Position numbers and translations under genes: made by a program. This document shows positions 41,701 to 52,200 of a stretch of 64,000 bases of DNA, one piece after another (positions within the stretch are counted from its first letter, which is position 1; the number at the start of each line of letters is the position of its first letter). Where the stretch lies: the NCBI GenBank assembly GCA_012845835.1, contig JABAKD010000030.1, positions 9,151,805 to 9,215,804 of the forward strand, given 5' to 3'. Source of the stretch: Undaria pinnatifida. Its lineage: Eukaryota; Sar; Phaeophyceae; Laminariales; Alariaceae. The notes beneath the pieces are model-generated. The model worked only from the letters and a program-made list of their open reading frames with translations, was not told the origin of the DNA and did no database searches.

Positions 41701-44700
41701 GGACATTATTGGACTTTTGTGCGTAAAAACGAGTAAGATACGCGAGTTTCTTTAAATGACTTGGTTTTACTGCAGGATGCAGTTTTTTCGCTGTATCCTG
41801 CTCAATATCGAACATACGCAGGTCATTTATTTATCTTCGATATTTTGCGCAAAAAAAACTACAGACATGCCTTGGAGTACCTCCAACCGGGTCGTGCAAA
41901 AAACAAACAAATGGGTCGGTTGTTTGCGGTCCCAAGAAAGAAGGAACTGTTAGTGAATTAATGGGGTATTAGTCCGTTTGGCCGCTTGCAAAAGGTTAAC
42001 CAATAGCCTACCCAAACTAAGCCTTATAACACTTTTCCCCCCTGAAACGGCGGGATAGCTGGTCGGCCGGACATAAGGGCGGACGTGTCAATATCCAAGC
42101 CGTTTCATTTCCTGGGGATACTGGGGAGAGTATTTTTCAAGTTTGACATGGGGAAAGTCTGAAAAATTTTAGTATGGTGGATGGTGGGATTCGAACCTAC
42201 GACCCAAATAAACATGGTCCTGCCGACGACGCCATTTGGGGTATTAGTCCGTTTGACCACTTGCAAAATGTTAACCAATAGCCTGCCCAAACTAAGCCTT
42301 ATAGCACAACGTCAAAACCGGTAGATCCGGGGCAAATGTGCAATTCACCACCGAGCCACTGAGCACCTCAGTTCTTCGATTGTTCCCTACGAAATTTGTT
42401 TCGCGCATTGGATGTTGAGCCTGACGCCGGGTGGACACAAAAAGGCGCGATGATGCAATGTGGGGTGACCTGTTGTCGTGGCGCTATTATCAAAGCCGAG
42501 ATTTTTCGTTTGGCTGTCGTATCCACACCTTGCATCAGCGATATCGTGAGGACGGGTGGTGTACCACAACAAGGCAGTGTGTGATGGTGTGCGGATGCGC
42601 ACCAGTAGGCAGCAGGTGTGCACAGCCAACACACCTCTCTGCGGTTGCCCCTCTGTCTGATTTTTCAAAAACATTGTACATCATCAATATGCAGCGTAAT
42701 CGTTTTTTTGCCCCCGTTTGGAAAATTCTGAACAATATGTTACAAAAATTGAAAAACGTCATTGAAAATCACGTTTTTCAGCTGACGTTCAGCTACGCCG
42801 CGCCAAACAAATTTCTTTCGAAAATTATTATCTGGTAGTATTTAAAGGCCCTGTGTCATTGGTCGATGCGAGTTTCGCTCCTACAAGAGACAGCCTGGGG
42901 CCGTTAAAATGCAACAATGGCCATGTCACTGTCTTCCACCGGTCACGGTGGTCAGCATGATACCAAGCATTCACCCTTTGACTAGATATTGCAAGCGGCA
43001 TTCATTCGTGGGGGGAAGAATTTCCAACTTTAACTTGAACCAGCTCGTAAAAAATTAAATTGATGCGGTTACTGCTGTGCTTCAAGGTTCTCGGACTTGC
43101 CGTTATTATTTGTCGGCAGTAAGCCGGGGAGTGCTCAGCATACGAGGCAGAATGGAGAATGGGCCTATAGACTCTAGGGACCGACTTCTTTATACTGCTG
43201 TTATGCCGGTGGTTTGTGGCATACTGCTTGGATCACTCACAGACGGTCTTGGTGCTTTGATGATGAAAGCCTTGTGTGCGAGGGCAAAGAGAGGATGTCT
43301 CGAGAGTCGAGATACGCCGCACTGCAAACAGCTATATATACCCATTACGTAGGGTATTCCGTTTATACCGTCTGCATGATCGCCTCCCAACCTATGCCAA
43401 GCGAAGTATGACTAACGAGGTAACGTAATTGAGCGCGTGTATACCAAGAATGACTAACGAGGTAACGTAATTGAGCGCGTGTATACCAAGCTTAAAAACA
43501 CTGACGATTCGCATTTCTCCCTCTAGTGCTCAATGGCGGAGACAGTGCATGGCCACATCACCTCGCCTGTTGTATTTGGCAATACGTATCTCTTTCGTAT
43601 AATTAGCGATGTCAGAAAATAGTGGTAACTACATGATGGTGGTGACAAACAGTGCATGACCACATCACCTCGCCTGTTGTATTTGGCAATACGTATCTCT
43701 TTCTTATAACTAGCGATGTCAGAAAATAATGGTAACTACAAATATTCTATAAAATATTCTAGCTTTCGATCCATGTACAACAACAAATTATGAAGATTTA
43801 ACACGTTATTTACTACACTTAAACACTGGGTTGCATACTGCATCTAACATCAAACCTTCTAGAATAGTAAACATTACCAGGCAGATGATATAAAGGGATG
43901 TCTTCTTGCTACAATCGTCAGGTTTGTCCCCTTCAAGGATTTATAGTTTCCGCGCACATATTGAAATGTCCCGCCCCCCGCCCGCCCCTCCCCTCCCCCT
44001 CCCCCAATCTCTCTTGATCAAAACCCCCCCACCCCTTCCCCGATCCCTCCCCCCCCTTTTTTTTTTTTTTTTCCCGCCTAGTTTGTTCAAACGCCCCACT
44101 TACAATCGAAATCGGCCAGAGTAATAAACACCCCTACGCAGTTGATATCACATCATTATCTTTCTGACCATCAATGACGTAGTTTTCATTCTTTTCCCCC
44201 ACCCCCCTCAACCCCCCCCTCCAACGCCCCCTCTTTTCCCACCGCCCGCACGATCGCCTAGACCTAGCACCACGCGTATAACAAGCCCCTACATATCTTT
44301 GATTTCACAGCCGGAGTGTATTTGAACATTATCTGTGACCTAAACCTCCTGAAAAATCCCCCCCCCCCCCCCCCCCCCCCCCTTCTCGTTCTCCCTTGCT
44401 CAAACGCCCCACCTAATATCGAAATCCGTCAGATTAATAAACACTTCACGCACTGGATATCACCTCATTATATTTCTAGAGCCATCCATGCCGATGCTCC
44501 CCTCCCCCCTCCCGCCCCGAACGCCCCCTTCTTCCCCACCACCCGCACCATCGCCTAAACCTAGCACCACACGTATAATAAACCCCTACATCTATGCCAC
44601 CTAAAGCCCTTCCCTTCCCTCCCCCCCCCCCGTCCCACCCCCACCCCCCACCTCCCCAACCCCCCCACCCCATCCCACCCCCACCACCTCGAACACTCCG

Positions 44701-46001
44701 CCCTCTACTCACTGATTGTACGACTTACCCCAGGATATACATGATGAACTGATGCCTTCTTTCCAAAAACGTCACATTCATCCCCTCAAAATAATGTGTA
44801 GTTTCCACGCACAGATTGAGCTGCCCCACCCGCCCCCCCCCCCGCCCCACCCCCCCCCCCCTATGATAAACTGGTGCATTTTCTTTTTTCTTTTTTCTTT
44901 TTCCCAAAACCGTCAGATTTATCCCTTTAAGGATTTATAGCTTCCACGCACAAATTGCCCGCCCGTCCGCCCCCCCCCAGTCCCCCCTCCCCCCCTCCGT
45001 TCCCCCCCCCTCCAACCCCGCTCGCTTTTGATCAAAATCAGGCCCCCACGTCCTTCAAAACTCCGCCCTCCCCTCACCGGTTATTCGACTTACAGGATTC
45101 ACTTGATAAACGGATACATTTCCCTCCACAGCTGTCAGATTTTGTCCCCCTCAGAAACGGGTTTTATAGTTTCCGCGCACAGACTAAATAACATCACCCT
45201 GTTGACCCTGATTGCTACACTGTAGTTGTAAGGGGAGTCGCCGACCTATTATCCTTAATGAGGACACACAACCGGTAATACGCGCGATCGGAGTATCACA
45301 CACAGCTTGCAAAGATGAGTTTCGACAAAATCTTCGATCTCACAGCTGGACTGGAGTGTATTTTCATTTTGTATTTTTTATAATATACGACTCGCCGGAA
45401 CTTGAATTACTGAATTACGAGTATGGACAGCAGGAAGGAGCCGATTTTACAGCAGTAGAGCATGTCTCAGCACTATTAGACTAGTCTAATGATAATTGAC
45501 CAGGACGAATTACGTATACGACTGCGCGACGGTGGCATGCTGAGGGTTATTATGCAGGCATCCACGGGGAACATTTTTTTTTTTATCGTGACGCCGTGAC
45601 GTCAACTTGCAACTTGCAGAACAAATAGAATTCAAATTCTGGCACGAATTGATCCATCATAATTGCAGCTACTACTGTAACACCGGTCTAAAGTAGGGAG
45701 TATGAGGCGCCGCGGAGAGCGCCTTCAAGCGGAACACAATGGAAGCAACGCAACAACTAGTTATGGCACACTACCAACACAAGCAACGGGAAATAAACAA
45801 GCGAAGTGATCACGAGAAGCAGGAGCAAACGTGCTCACATGTTAAGCCATCCTTCCCGAAGATAACATGCGTTTCCTGTTTGAAACATTTGAATCCAGAG
45901 ATCCTTGCGGTTTGCAGCTTGAAGCGACCAAAGGAGGCCCGTGCTTTGCCTGTCCGTTCATTCCTTCCCCTCCCACAAGGAGGAGCATTTTCAGGCTTCA
46001 T
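19466..46001 (-). CDS. Divergent SMC-family (SMC2-like) chromosome ATPase, 26.5 kb gene of about 30 exons
   Basis: Exons read from about 46001 down to the TGA at 19466 and reconstruct about 1,250 of roughly 1,300 residues: N-head, coil, hinge, coil, C-head. ABC hallmarks are intact: Walker A GPNGAGKST, signature LSGGQ, Walker B LCLLDEVD with D-loop AALD, and a Q-loop-like NPFWSVSQDGI. ITG before the P-loop and MRDGVSRV near the C-terminus recall SMC2. However, GPNGAGKST replaces SMC2's GLNGSGKSN, and DEVDAALDEANQ differs from SMC2's DEVDAALDLSH. SMC proteins dimerise through the hinge, bind a kleisin and act in condensin, cohesin or SMC5/6; which complex applies here is unresolved. The gene is head to head with a MYND gene. 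Intron 1 (36876-45838, 9 kb) is filled with repeats. Start at 46001 is the nearest in-frame ATG and is uncertain. One exon of the second hinge half and one coil exon near 22.4 kb were not resolved. Confidence 0.85.
21110..26519 (-). CDS. SMC gene exons 19-28: second coiled-coil arm
   Basis: Exons are 26435-26519, 25800-25926, 25113-25221, 24329-24659, 23677-23825, 23206-23353, 22850-22918, 22083-22154, 21450-21502 and 21110-21188. Most borders are GT-AG and phases chain from 25926 through 22850. The peptides are Ala/Glu/Arg-rich helices (LTRELEATAEAARLQERHVF, MAKGARQQLEWANTERERLK, SEEELLREKHKLAANEQ, ALSSELRALRRRLGEQKLR). The 331-nt exon has a Ser/Asp/Glu-rich insert (about GGEEGDASDPSPSHVDA). 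The junction from the hinge exon needs a GC donor (AG/GCAGGT) or a missed exon. Coding between 22155 and 22849 is unclear; a short piece near 22430-22500 is possible. Confidence 0.65.
23436..23520 (-). repeat. tRNA-derived repeat (SINE-like or tRNA pseudogene) in an SMC intron
   Basis: On the minus strand a B-box-like GGAGTTCGAACGCC follows an A-box-like GGGTCGCTCGTGCTG at tRNA spacing. The T-stem is poorly paired, so this is not a functional tRNA. Its conceptual translation on + (GVRTPDPH) is a well-known artefact of tRNA-derived repeats. Confidence 0.35.
27089..30070 (-). CDS. SMC gene exons 15-18: hinge domain
   Basis: Exons are 29806-30070, 29276-29369, 28610-28730 and 27089-27296. The first carries a Gly-rich insert, then GFLFELFELREGAYDHHFRA. 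The second continues SSLGVWVCESSQDADQALDL and ANGAGLRVW. The third reads PIQRLSAADEARR. This matches the hinge pattern: G.L..L..V...Y..A...AL.S.L..VVV...DA..ALDLLK....GR.T.LPLD.L. The fourth carries LGVSSLTIAGVRHAPGEVVG and GE, the counterpart of the conserved VTLDGDVxxPxGTLSGG that closes the hinge. Phases 0/1/2/0 agree for the first three. The fourth starts in phase 2, so one exon between 27297 and 28609 is missing from my model. Confidence 0.75.
30722..33771 (-). CDS. SMC gene exons 10-14: first coiled-coil arm
   Basis: Exons are 33655-33771, 32808-32975, 32158-32366, 31469-31625 and 30722-30799. Each has good GT-AG borders and phases that agree in series (0, 0, 2, 0, 0). The peptides are charged heptad-like helices such as AELEAVPREMAVLDREIARA, LREKEELNEKWGRVLRVAQT and ALRDRCAALKERRRKLEQDV. 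One acidic/glycine insert (GGGGVDGSGGSE) interrupts the second. A perfect 58-bp tandem duplication lies directly upstream of the last acceptor, inside the intron. Confidence 0.75.
30821..30936. repeat. Perfect 58-bp tandem duplication in an SMC intron
   Basis: The two units (30821-30878 and 30879-30936) starting TTTCGGGTACAGAAGATACG are identical. They lie about 20 bp 5' (minus-strand sense) of the exon at 30722-30799. Confidence 0.95.
34157..36875 (-). CDS. SMC gene exons 2-9: rest of the N-terminal ATPase head
   Basis: Exons are 36781-36875 (ITGPNGAGKSTLLNAILFGL), 36514-36567 (weak), 36322-36402 (AEVELVF strand), 35755-35807 (NGQRTFAFDGQKLPKH), 35179-35272 (LGIATGNPFWSVSQDGIRRL), 34977-35012 (YLAIVED), 34734-34832 (VSGTKAINAHRLNALKQLHR) and 34157-34219 (ALEEAVGREGAHLLQ). 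Segment order and spacing match the family pattern: xYxIDG, then GLxxxNPxFxIxQGxI, then LLxxIEExxGT. All phases agree. The 35755 junction needs a GC donor (AG/GCGAGA), because an in-frame TAA follows in the read-through. The 34977 donor (GAT/GTTTGC) is weak. The 54-nt exon at 36514 is supported only by phase. Confidence 0.7.
37020..37620. repeat. Left subterminal array of about 42-bp repeats (about 13 units)
   Basis: Units follow GTAGTTGCCTGCAGACAAAT, then ATTTGCGCAGCATCTCAAAACA, with small indels. Each contains a palindrome around CTGCAG (TTGcCTGCAGaCAA). The two units at the outer edge are more diverged. Confidence 0.92.
37790..38175. repeat. Repeat family with ACAGAACTTCCAGAAGTTCC core, left copy
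   Basis: About nine imperfect copies of a 30-45 bp unit combining CGGGTACGGGTATGAA, GTCTTACAGAACT and a near-palindrome AACTTCYAGAAGTTCCGGG. A related cluster lies at 40375-40565. Confidence 0.85.
38740..38809. repeat. (GTT)n microsatellite
   Basis: About 70 bp of GTT with a few GTC/GAT interruptions. Confidence 0.97.
39138..39270. repeat. Purine-only GAAAA/GGAAA microsatellite tract
   Basis: About 130 bp almost entirely A and G in imperfect AAAGG/AAAAG units. Confidence 0.95.
39478..39747. repeat. 270-nt C/T tract, (CCCCCCT)n-like
   Basis: Nearly pure C and T on + (G and A on -), in C5-8 blocks separated by single or double T with a few A. Such tracts can form G-quadruplex or triplex DNA. 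Predicted Pro-rich or Gly-rich proteins across it are artefacts. Confidence 0.97.
39750..40194 (-). pseudogene. LINE-type reverse transcriptase C-terminal fragment
   Basis: The open minus frame carries IVRKRRILFAGFVARMGEER, then LPQRVMFGELVGG and a terminal FEGWRKAAQKAGRWFRRVEE. These are the RRRxLxxxGHxxRMxxxRLP motif and the C-terminal tail common to non-LTR endonuclease/reverse transcriptase proteins. The catalytic RT and endonuclease parts are absent. The fragment sits inside the TIR element and runs directly into the G-rich tract. Confidence 0.7.
40375..40565. repeat. Repeat family with ACAGAACTTACAGAAGTTCC core, right copy
   Basis: Four to five units of the same family as 37790-38175, in the same direction (ATTGTGGCACGGGCGTACAG shared). 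Confidence 0.85.
41095..41466. repeat. Right subterminal array of the same 42-bp repeat (about 8 units)
   Basis: Same unit and same direction as the left array, with more CCAAACCA variants. Although the terminal repeats are inverted, the two arrays are direct. Confidence 0.9.
41962..42307. repeat. Direct repeat pair of about 71 bp flanking a tRNA-like segment
   Basis: TGGGGTATTAGTCCGTTTGR at 41962 and 42237 begins a segment of about 71 bp, more than 90 % identical, containing GTTAACCAATAGCCT and ending CTTATARCAC. The interval and the second copy overlap a minus-strand tRNA-like sequence. Confidence 0.85.
42172..42265 (-). repeat. tRNA-like sequence (tRNA-derived repeat)
   Basis: The minus strand reads an A-box-like GTGGTCAAACGGAC, then a B-box AGGTTCGAATCCCACC ending near CCACCA. 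The T-stem has one mismatch (GTAGG/CCCAC). I could not fold a good acceptor stem, so I call it tRNA-derived rather than a tRNA gene. Confidence 0.4.
43409..45350. repeat. Tandem poly-C-rich repeat array, copy 1 (SMC intron 1)
   Basis: It starts with a 40-bp tandem duplication (ACTAACGAGGTAACGTAATT) and a 92-bp duplication (CACATCACCTCGCCTGTTGT at 43553 and 43661). Units of 250-480 bp follow, each with TAGTTTCCGCGCACAGATTG, a poly-C tract, and CCACCACCCGCACCATCGCC. The longest run is about 25 C at 44358. It ends in unique sequence shared with 52290. Confidence 0.85.
45315..45383 (+). CDS. Tiny ORF MSFDKIFDLTAG..., copy 1
   Basis: 22 codons. The first 12 residues are identical to those at 52246 and the frames then diverge through an indel. 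Translation is unproven; it may simply be part of the duplicated repeat. Confidence 0.2.
   Translation: MSFDKIFDLTAGLECIFILYFL
45839..46001 (-). CDS. SMC gene exon 1: N-terminus up to the P-loop
   Basis: The frame contains KLQTARISGFKCFKQETHVI and then FGKDGLT. This is the strand-loop pattern (xISGFKxFxxET.. GLT) that begins SMC proteins. It ends in phase 1 at a GTGAGC donor. The 36875 exon starts in the matching phase, and joining the two gives ...GLTC-ITGPNGAGKST, which supports skipping 9 kb of intron. About 26 residues precede KLQ if ATG 46001 is used. This basic stretch (MKPENAPPCGRGRNERTGKA) is not typical of SMCs, so a later or upstream start is possible. Confidence 0.8.
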
Positions 46002-46259
46002 GCGTGAATGCTGCAGAGCTGGAGCTGGGGTGGAGCTTGGTTGGGTTTGGTAGGGTTGGGTGGGCAGGGTCACATGTTCGAGGAGGGGATGATCTCCGAA
46101 GGCTCTCATTACTAAAACGCCGCTATTGGGCAGTGAAACCCTCCCGGTCGAAACGTGGATTTTAAACACAAAATTCAAACAAAATCGGCACCACCCATCC
46201 TCCTCGGCCCTCGACTAGCTATACCCTGGACGTACAGCGGATTTGAAGAGAACGAGTCC
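46002..46259. promoter_or_regulatory. Bidirectional promoter region between SMC (-) and MYND (+)
   Basis: The nearest in-frame start codons of the two divergent genes are 258 bp apart. The interval has no clear TATA box or recognised motif. The inference rests on geometry. It would fail if either start codon is further upstream in an unseen exon. Confidence 0.5.
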
Positions 46260-49200
46260 ATGGTCATCTTGTGCGCGGCTCCGGGGTGCGAAGAGCCGAC
46301 GTCACAGAGATGCTCCATATGCAAGTGAGATGGCTGTTGTCACTTGTAGTCTGTGGCTTGTTATGGATCATCGCATGTGATGTTCTTTTGTTACTTCAAA
46401 AAATTTCTGACACTATTTCCAAGTAGTTTACCTCCACCGACGTGAATGTTTGTTCTACCTGGAACAATTTTTATAAAATGGCAGGTTTGGCAACCTCATG
46501 CAACATGCAACGTTGCAACAGCAGGGATAAATCGTGACATCTTGAGAGGACCTGTCACATCTCAGTCATAGTGTAGTACACAACAGAATGATACCATACA
46601 CTACTGCTGCTGTACAGGTCCTGTCACATGTTTCCCCCGCGGCTCCTGTTGCGATCACGCTGACGCCAGCCCCCTTCCGCTCCTCTTCACACTGCCTGTG
46701 GTGTGAGGCAGGTGTGTTCGCTACTGCTCACGAGAGTGTCAGCGTCGGCACTGGACACTAGAGCACAAGGACGAGTGTGCGGGGATGGCTCTTAGACGGG
46801 CGGAGACATCGCACATTGATCCACTGCAACAACCGCAGTCTAACAAGAGGTTAGTAGTGCTGTATACCGTGCGTGCTCTTTTTCGTCATCAATGTTGAAT
46901 CGACCCGAATAATTTCGCACTCGCTGTGGAGTGGGGCGTTGTATATTTGGGAAGCTGACGCTGAGAGACGGGAAACGTCTTATCTCTTTCTTCGTCCGAA
47001 AAGGTCTAAAATCTACTGCCAGGTAGTAACGGCCCTCTGATAAGAAGCCGAGATATTGGTTTTAGGGTAGATTTCTTATTTCACAAAGAGCGTGCCCTGC
47101 ATTAACTTCAGTATAACAGCTGCCTGATTCTTGTTTTTCCGTGGTTTTTAGGCTTAGTTTATTGTGGGGCTCTTTCTTATGCCGGGGCGGTGACGTGTAC
47201 CAGGTATTACGTACCAAGTTTGGTCACCAGGGGATATCCTGGGTTCATCCCCGGTTTTCCTATGTGGATGGATACATGGATCTTGCGGGGGTACAACGGA
47301 TGGCTGGTGCTGCTAGGTACAGCGCAAACAGCTGTCTTGTTCATGGGAACTTCTTTACTCCTTCCCAACGTGCTCTATGTAAATATACCAGCGACCATAC
47401 TGGGTTCCGATGCACCTACTGTAGGAGTAGGAGTATTGCCGCATGGTCTATCACCTGCGCACTGTTTTTTGACGACACTGGCGCCCCATACCTTCATCAT
47501 CGCCCCCGCACCCAATACAAGAACGAACCTAAAGAATATCGCAAGCAAAAACACAGTAACAAAGCAGATGACACCACCCGGCCGGCATCGAGGCAGCACT
47601 TAAACTGGGTTCCGAATGCTATTACAAGAGGGCTAGGAGCAGTGGTGCCTGTTCTGTCCTGTACTTACTGTATATCCGACGGCGATTTCCGCATCGACAT
47701 CACCGCGTCAATAACTTCCAAGGGCACCCGAAATGAAACAGAAAGGGCAAAGCAAAGGGAAAAAAAGGGCGAAGAACGGGACCAAAGGGATGACAGGGAA
47801 AAACTGGTTCAGCATAAACCAGTATGCCGGCAGTGGTAGTACCGCAGTATCGACCGGCACTGCCCCCTCCCAGGGGGGTTGGGCAGGCAATCCAAAGAAC
47901 AAACACAAAACACAAGGTACTCGCAGTAATTTGAGGTTAAGTAGGTAGGTTCTATCTACTAGACAGCCTGGTGCTTTGCTACCCTGCCTGCCGTCTCCTT
48001 GCAATCTTCAACAACATCGGTTTCCCTACACCCCCCACCCCCTTTCGGCTTTGTGCGTTACGCATCCGGGCTGCGCGGCGCTCCGAGCTATTATTTCATT
48101 CCTCTACGTGCCACCTGGCCATGAACCGTTCGGCTGCTTCGAGGACCCCCCGGTACCACTTGCCCACCTTAGTTGCTGATGGACCCACAGTTAGTAAAAC
48201 AAAAACAACTCCAAACTGCCGTGGGGAGTCTTCTGTGAAGCCTTTGGTGGATCGAAAGACGGCGAGGTCGTCTCTCAGGCTTCTGAGACAGATATTCGGT
48301 GGCCCACCTGATCCCGGGGTTTTCCTGTCGGCTATCCGCGCAAACATCGCCCGATTGGGTAATTGCCCCTTGTTTTGCCGTATCATTGCCCCAGCGAAGA
48401 AGAGCTGCCGTTTCCGGATGGTCGTTTTGATGCTCCCGAATTTTGTCATATTGAGGGCCTTGGCGTACGAGGGGTGCTCTCTGAAAGTTGGAGCATTGCT
48501 TCCACCCGCTAACCATATGCATTCGTCCCGATACCGCTACTCTTTTTCACGCTGACCGGTACTTTTTCCGTTGAAACATCAATACCATCCACATGCTTGA
48601 CTCCGTCCATACAATGCCGTGCTGTATGTGTTGCGTTATTTTCAGCCCGTTAGTAATGCAACCCGCTTTTCTCACATTTGCCCCTAATACGTATGTTCTC
48701 AATGCTGCCTGCCCACGCTGCTTCTGATTGAAACGCGATATGTTAACATAGTAGTTCGTCACAGGATTCCCCTTCGGACGAAGGGTAGCGCAAGGCTGAT
48801 GTGTTGGCACCCCCGTGCGTTCGCCAGCATCCTTACGGTAGAGCATGGAGCTATACTGCAATGTAGTTGATTCGGGTTTATCGTAAGTTTCAGGTAGGGA
48901 CGATTCAGAAAATATTTGTGATGTTGACGATGCTGTTGTAACCTATTCCTGGTGCTACTGTGCATATAGGCTTACCGCTGCTGACCTTGATGTACCCGGT
49001 GTATAAGCGTTTGGGTGCATCATAAAGTTTCAAACTGCTGTTGGTTGTGCTCAGCGCATTTGATGCGTACAGCAGTCGACTGTCAACTACTGCTTGCTGT
49101 GTAAGCAGTTCAAAAAAACGATCTACGCCCCGGGGGCACAAGAAATACAATCACATCAGAGAGAGGTGCATGAAAGCATGAGCAAAGCAAAAACTCTACA

Positions 49201-52200
49201 GCGGTACAGTACGCGACAGCACTTTTGAATTTGACAATTAAAACTTTCAGGCTCGAGTTGTAGACGGAAGTAAAAACAGTAAAAACTTGGCGAAGTTTGA
49301 ACTGAAAATAGTGTAGGACACACCCTGCCTTTTGCATAAGAATTCCAGCCTGACCAGCAATATGATGCCATTAACTGGTCTCGCATTCTCTGTAAAGAGG
49401 TTTTGCGCATTTGGGAAATTGGCCTTTGCTGGTGTACACCAATTGTTTGCGCAAGAACTGAAGTTTCTCCGTCTGGCGTTTGCCACATTTTTCGAAATTG
49501 AGTTTTTTCCAGATCTTCTAGGTAGCTACTTCTAGAAAAATACGAAATTGCACTGATGGGTGGCCGGTGGCCATGTGATGTGTAAAAACTTGCCGGTGCA
49601 TGTTAAGGTGCTATATGCTGTTGTTGTCGCTGCTGCGTGGAGTGCTTGAGTAAGAGTATAACATCACCTCGTGCAGCAGCGACAACTCCAGAGGCGCCGA
49701 AGCCCGACCGCCGCACAATACTACGCAGCATAGTTCAGCAAACCCTCTCGCGGCCTGCGTTTTGTGTTGGGCAAGCCGCACGCTGCATCAGAACAGTAGC
49801 GAGCGGCAGCTTGTGTATGCACAGTAGCTGATTCGCAGAGCGCTGGTGCTCGTGTGACATCATACGACACACATTTTTTTTTCATGCGGCCGTACCACAC
49901 AGCGTTGTGAAGCACAAGCCCCCTTTGTTTAGCAACACGCAATCGGAGAAATAGAAAAATAACAGAAGCACGCCGCCGCCACCGCACCGCCGTGCTGCTG
50001 CTGCTCTGCTGCTGTTGTTGTGCTGTTCTATTGTGTATCGCGAGTTCTAAAAACAAAAGGCACCAGGTAGGTGTCAGGCCTAACGAAGTAACGAAATTGA
50101 GCGCGGGTCGTTCAAAACACTGACGATTTGCACTTCTTCCCCTCGTGCTCAATGGTGGTGGCATTTCATGGCCACATCACCTCGCTTGTTGTGTTTTGCA
50201 ATACGTATCTCTGTCTTATAATTAGCGACCTCAGAGCCCCACACGAGTAGAAGAACGGTTTAATGTGAAGAACACACACACACACACATGGGCACGGTAA
50301 AAAATCATGGTAGCTACATGGTTGCACCTGTCGATTGAAATGTTCTATCTTGCGATCCATGTAAAATAACACACTACGAAGCTATTAACACATTGTATAC
50401 CACTCTTAAAAATGATTGGTATACCACACCTAAAATCAAATCTGCTAGAATAATAAACGATACCAGGCAGGTGATATTGTTGATTATATAGCACTACCCA
50501 CTGGCCCACGTAGTAACGTGACTACGTGGGCCAGCGGTTAGAGCTTTATGTGACTACGTGGGCCAGGTGGTGGTGCTATATAACCATCAAAAGATATGCC
50601 GTGGGTTCGAATCCCACCGACGTCATATTTCCACTTTTTTCCGGGAAAAGAAAAAAGGAAATAAACTTCTTTGCGAGCGTGCGCGCTGGAGACGTAAATG
50701 GTCATGACAGTTTGCTCCTGAGTACTACGGTAGTGCGTGGCGAGGGGGGCGCCCCGGAGATCCCTGTTAAGAAGTCGGTGAGAGTCAATTGACGGACTCG
50801 CAAACACATATTTTGTTGGTTGTATAGCACTACCCACTGGCCCACGTAGTCACGTGACAACGTGGGCCAGTGGGTAGTGCTAAACAACCAACAGATGTCA
50901 CTTCATTACCTATCCAACCAGCCATGCCGTAGATCCAAATTCGTTTATTCCCCCCCCCGCCCCTTCTTCCCCACCACCCGCACCATCGCCTAGACCTAGC
51001 ACGTTTAGTAAAGTTCCTCCCCGGTATACATTCATGCGACCTGAAGGGGTTTGATTCCCTCCCCGCCCCCCCCATCCCCCCCCCCCCCCCCCCCTCGTTT
51101 TGTTCTCTCCCGCCGCCCCACCTAAAATCAAGATCTGCCAGAGGAATAAACACTGCCAGGCAGTCGATTACCTTTTTTGCCATCCATGCCGTAGCTCCAA
51201 TTTATACCCCCCCCCCCCCCCCCAATGTCCCTTCCTTCCCCACCACCCGCACCATCGCCTAGACTTAGCACCACGCGTATAGCAAGCTCCTCACTGATAT
51301 ACATCTATGCGACCTAAAGCTGTTGGAAATCCCCCTTTCGAGCACTCCGCCCTCTCCTCGCCGGTTGTACGACTACAGGATATACACGATAAACTGATGC
51401 ATTCCTTCAACAACCGTTCAATATGTTGCCTTGAAGGATTTATAGTTTCCGCGCACAGATTGAGTTGTCCCGCCCCCCCCCCCCCCCCCCCTCCGCTCCC
51501 TCTTGTTCAAACGCCCCACCTAAAGCCAAAATCTGCCAGAGTAGTAAACAATACCAGGCAGTTGATATCACCTCATTACCTTTCTGGCCATCCATGCCGT
51601 AGCTCCAATTCATCCCCCCCCCACCCCTTCCCCCCCCCCTCCAACGCCCCCTCCTTCCCCACCACCCGCACCATCGCCTAGACTTAGCATCACGCGTATA
51701 GCAAGCTCCTAACTGATATACATCTATGCGACCTAAAGCTGTTGGAAATCCCCTCCCCTTCCCTTCGAACACTCCGCCCTCTCCTCAATGGTTATACGAC
51801 TTACAGGATATACCTGGTATATGATAAACTGATGCATTCCTTCCACAACCATCAGATTTGCCCCCTTGAAGGAATTCTAGTTTCCGCGCACAGATTGAGT
51901 TGTCCCGCCCGTCCCCCGCCCCCCCCACCCACCGCCGCCGCCGCCCCCACTCCCTCTTGTTCAAGCCCAGGCCCCCACGCCCTTAAAAACTCCGCCCTCC
52001 ACTCACCGGTTATACGACTTACAGGATACACTTGATAAACTGATGCATTTGCTTCCACAGCTGTCAGATTTTGTCCCCCTCAAAAACGGGTTTTATAGTT
52101 TCCGCGCGCAGACTGAATAACATCACCCTGTTGACCCTGGTACAAGCTACACTGTAGTTCCAAGGGGAGTCGCCGACCTACATCCTCAATGAGGACACAC

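Noticed and set aside
47141..47839. 232-codon ORF in MYND intron 2, including a 17-codon exon-like start after TTTTTAG
   Set aside because: The phase fits exon 2 of MYND, but including it breaks the phase to the 53514 exon, whereas skipping it gives a fully consistent 254-aa model.
50538..50837. Minus ORF containing GGIRTHG
   Set aside because: This peptide is a common spurious translation of tRNA-derived repeats (reverse of GTTCGAATCCC).
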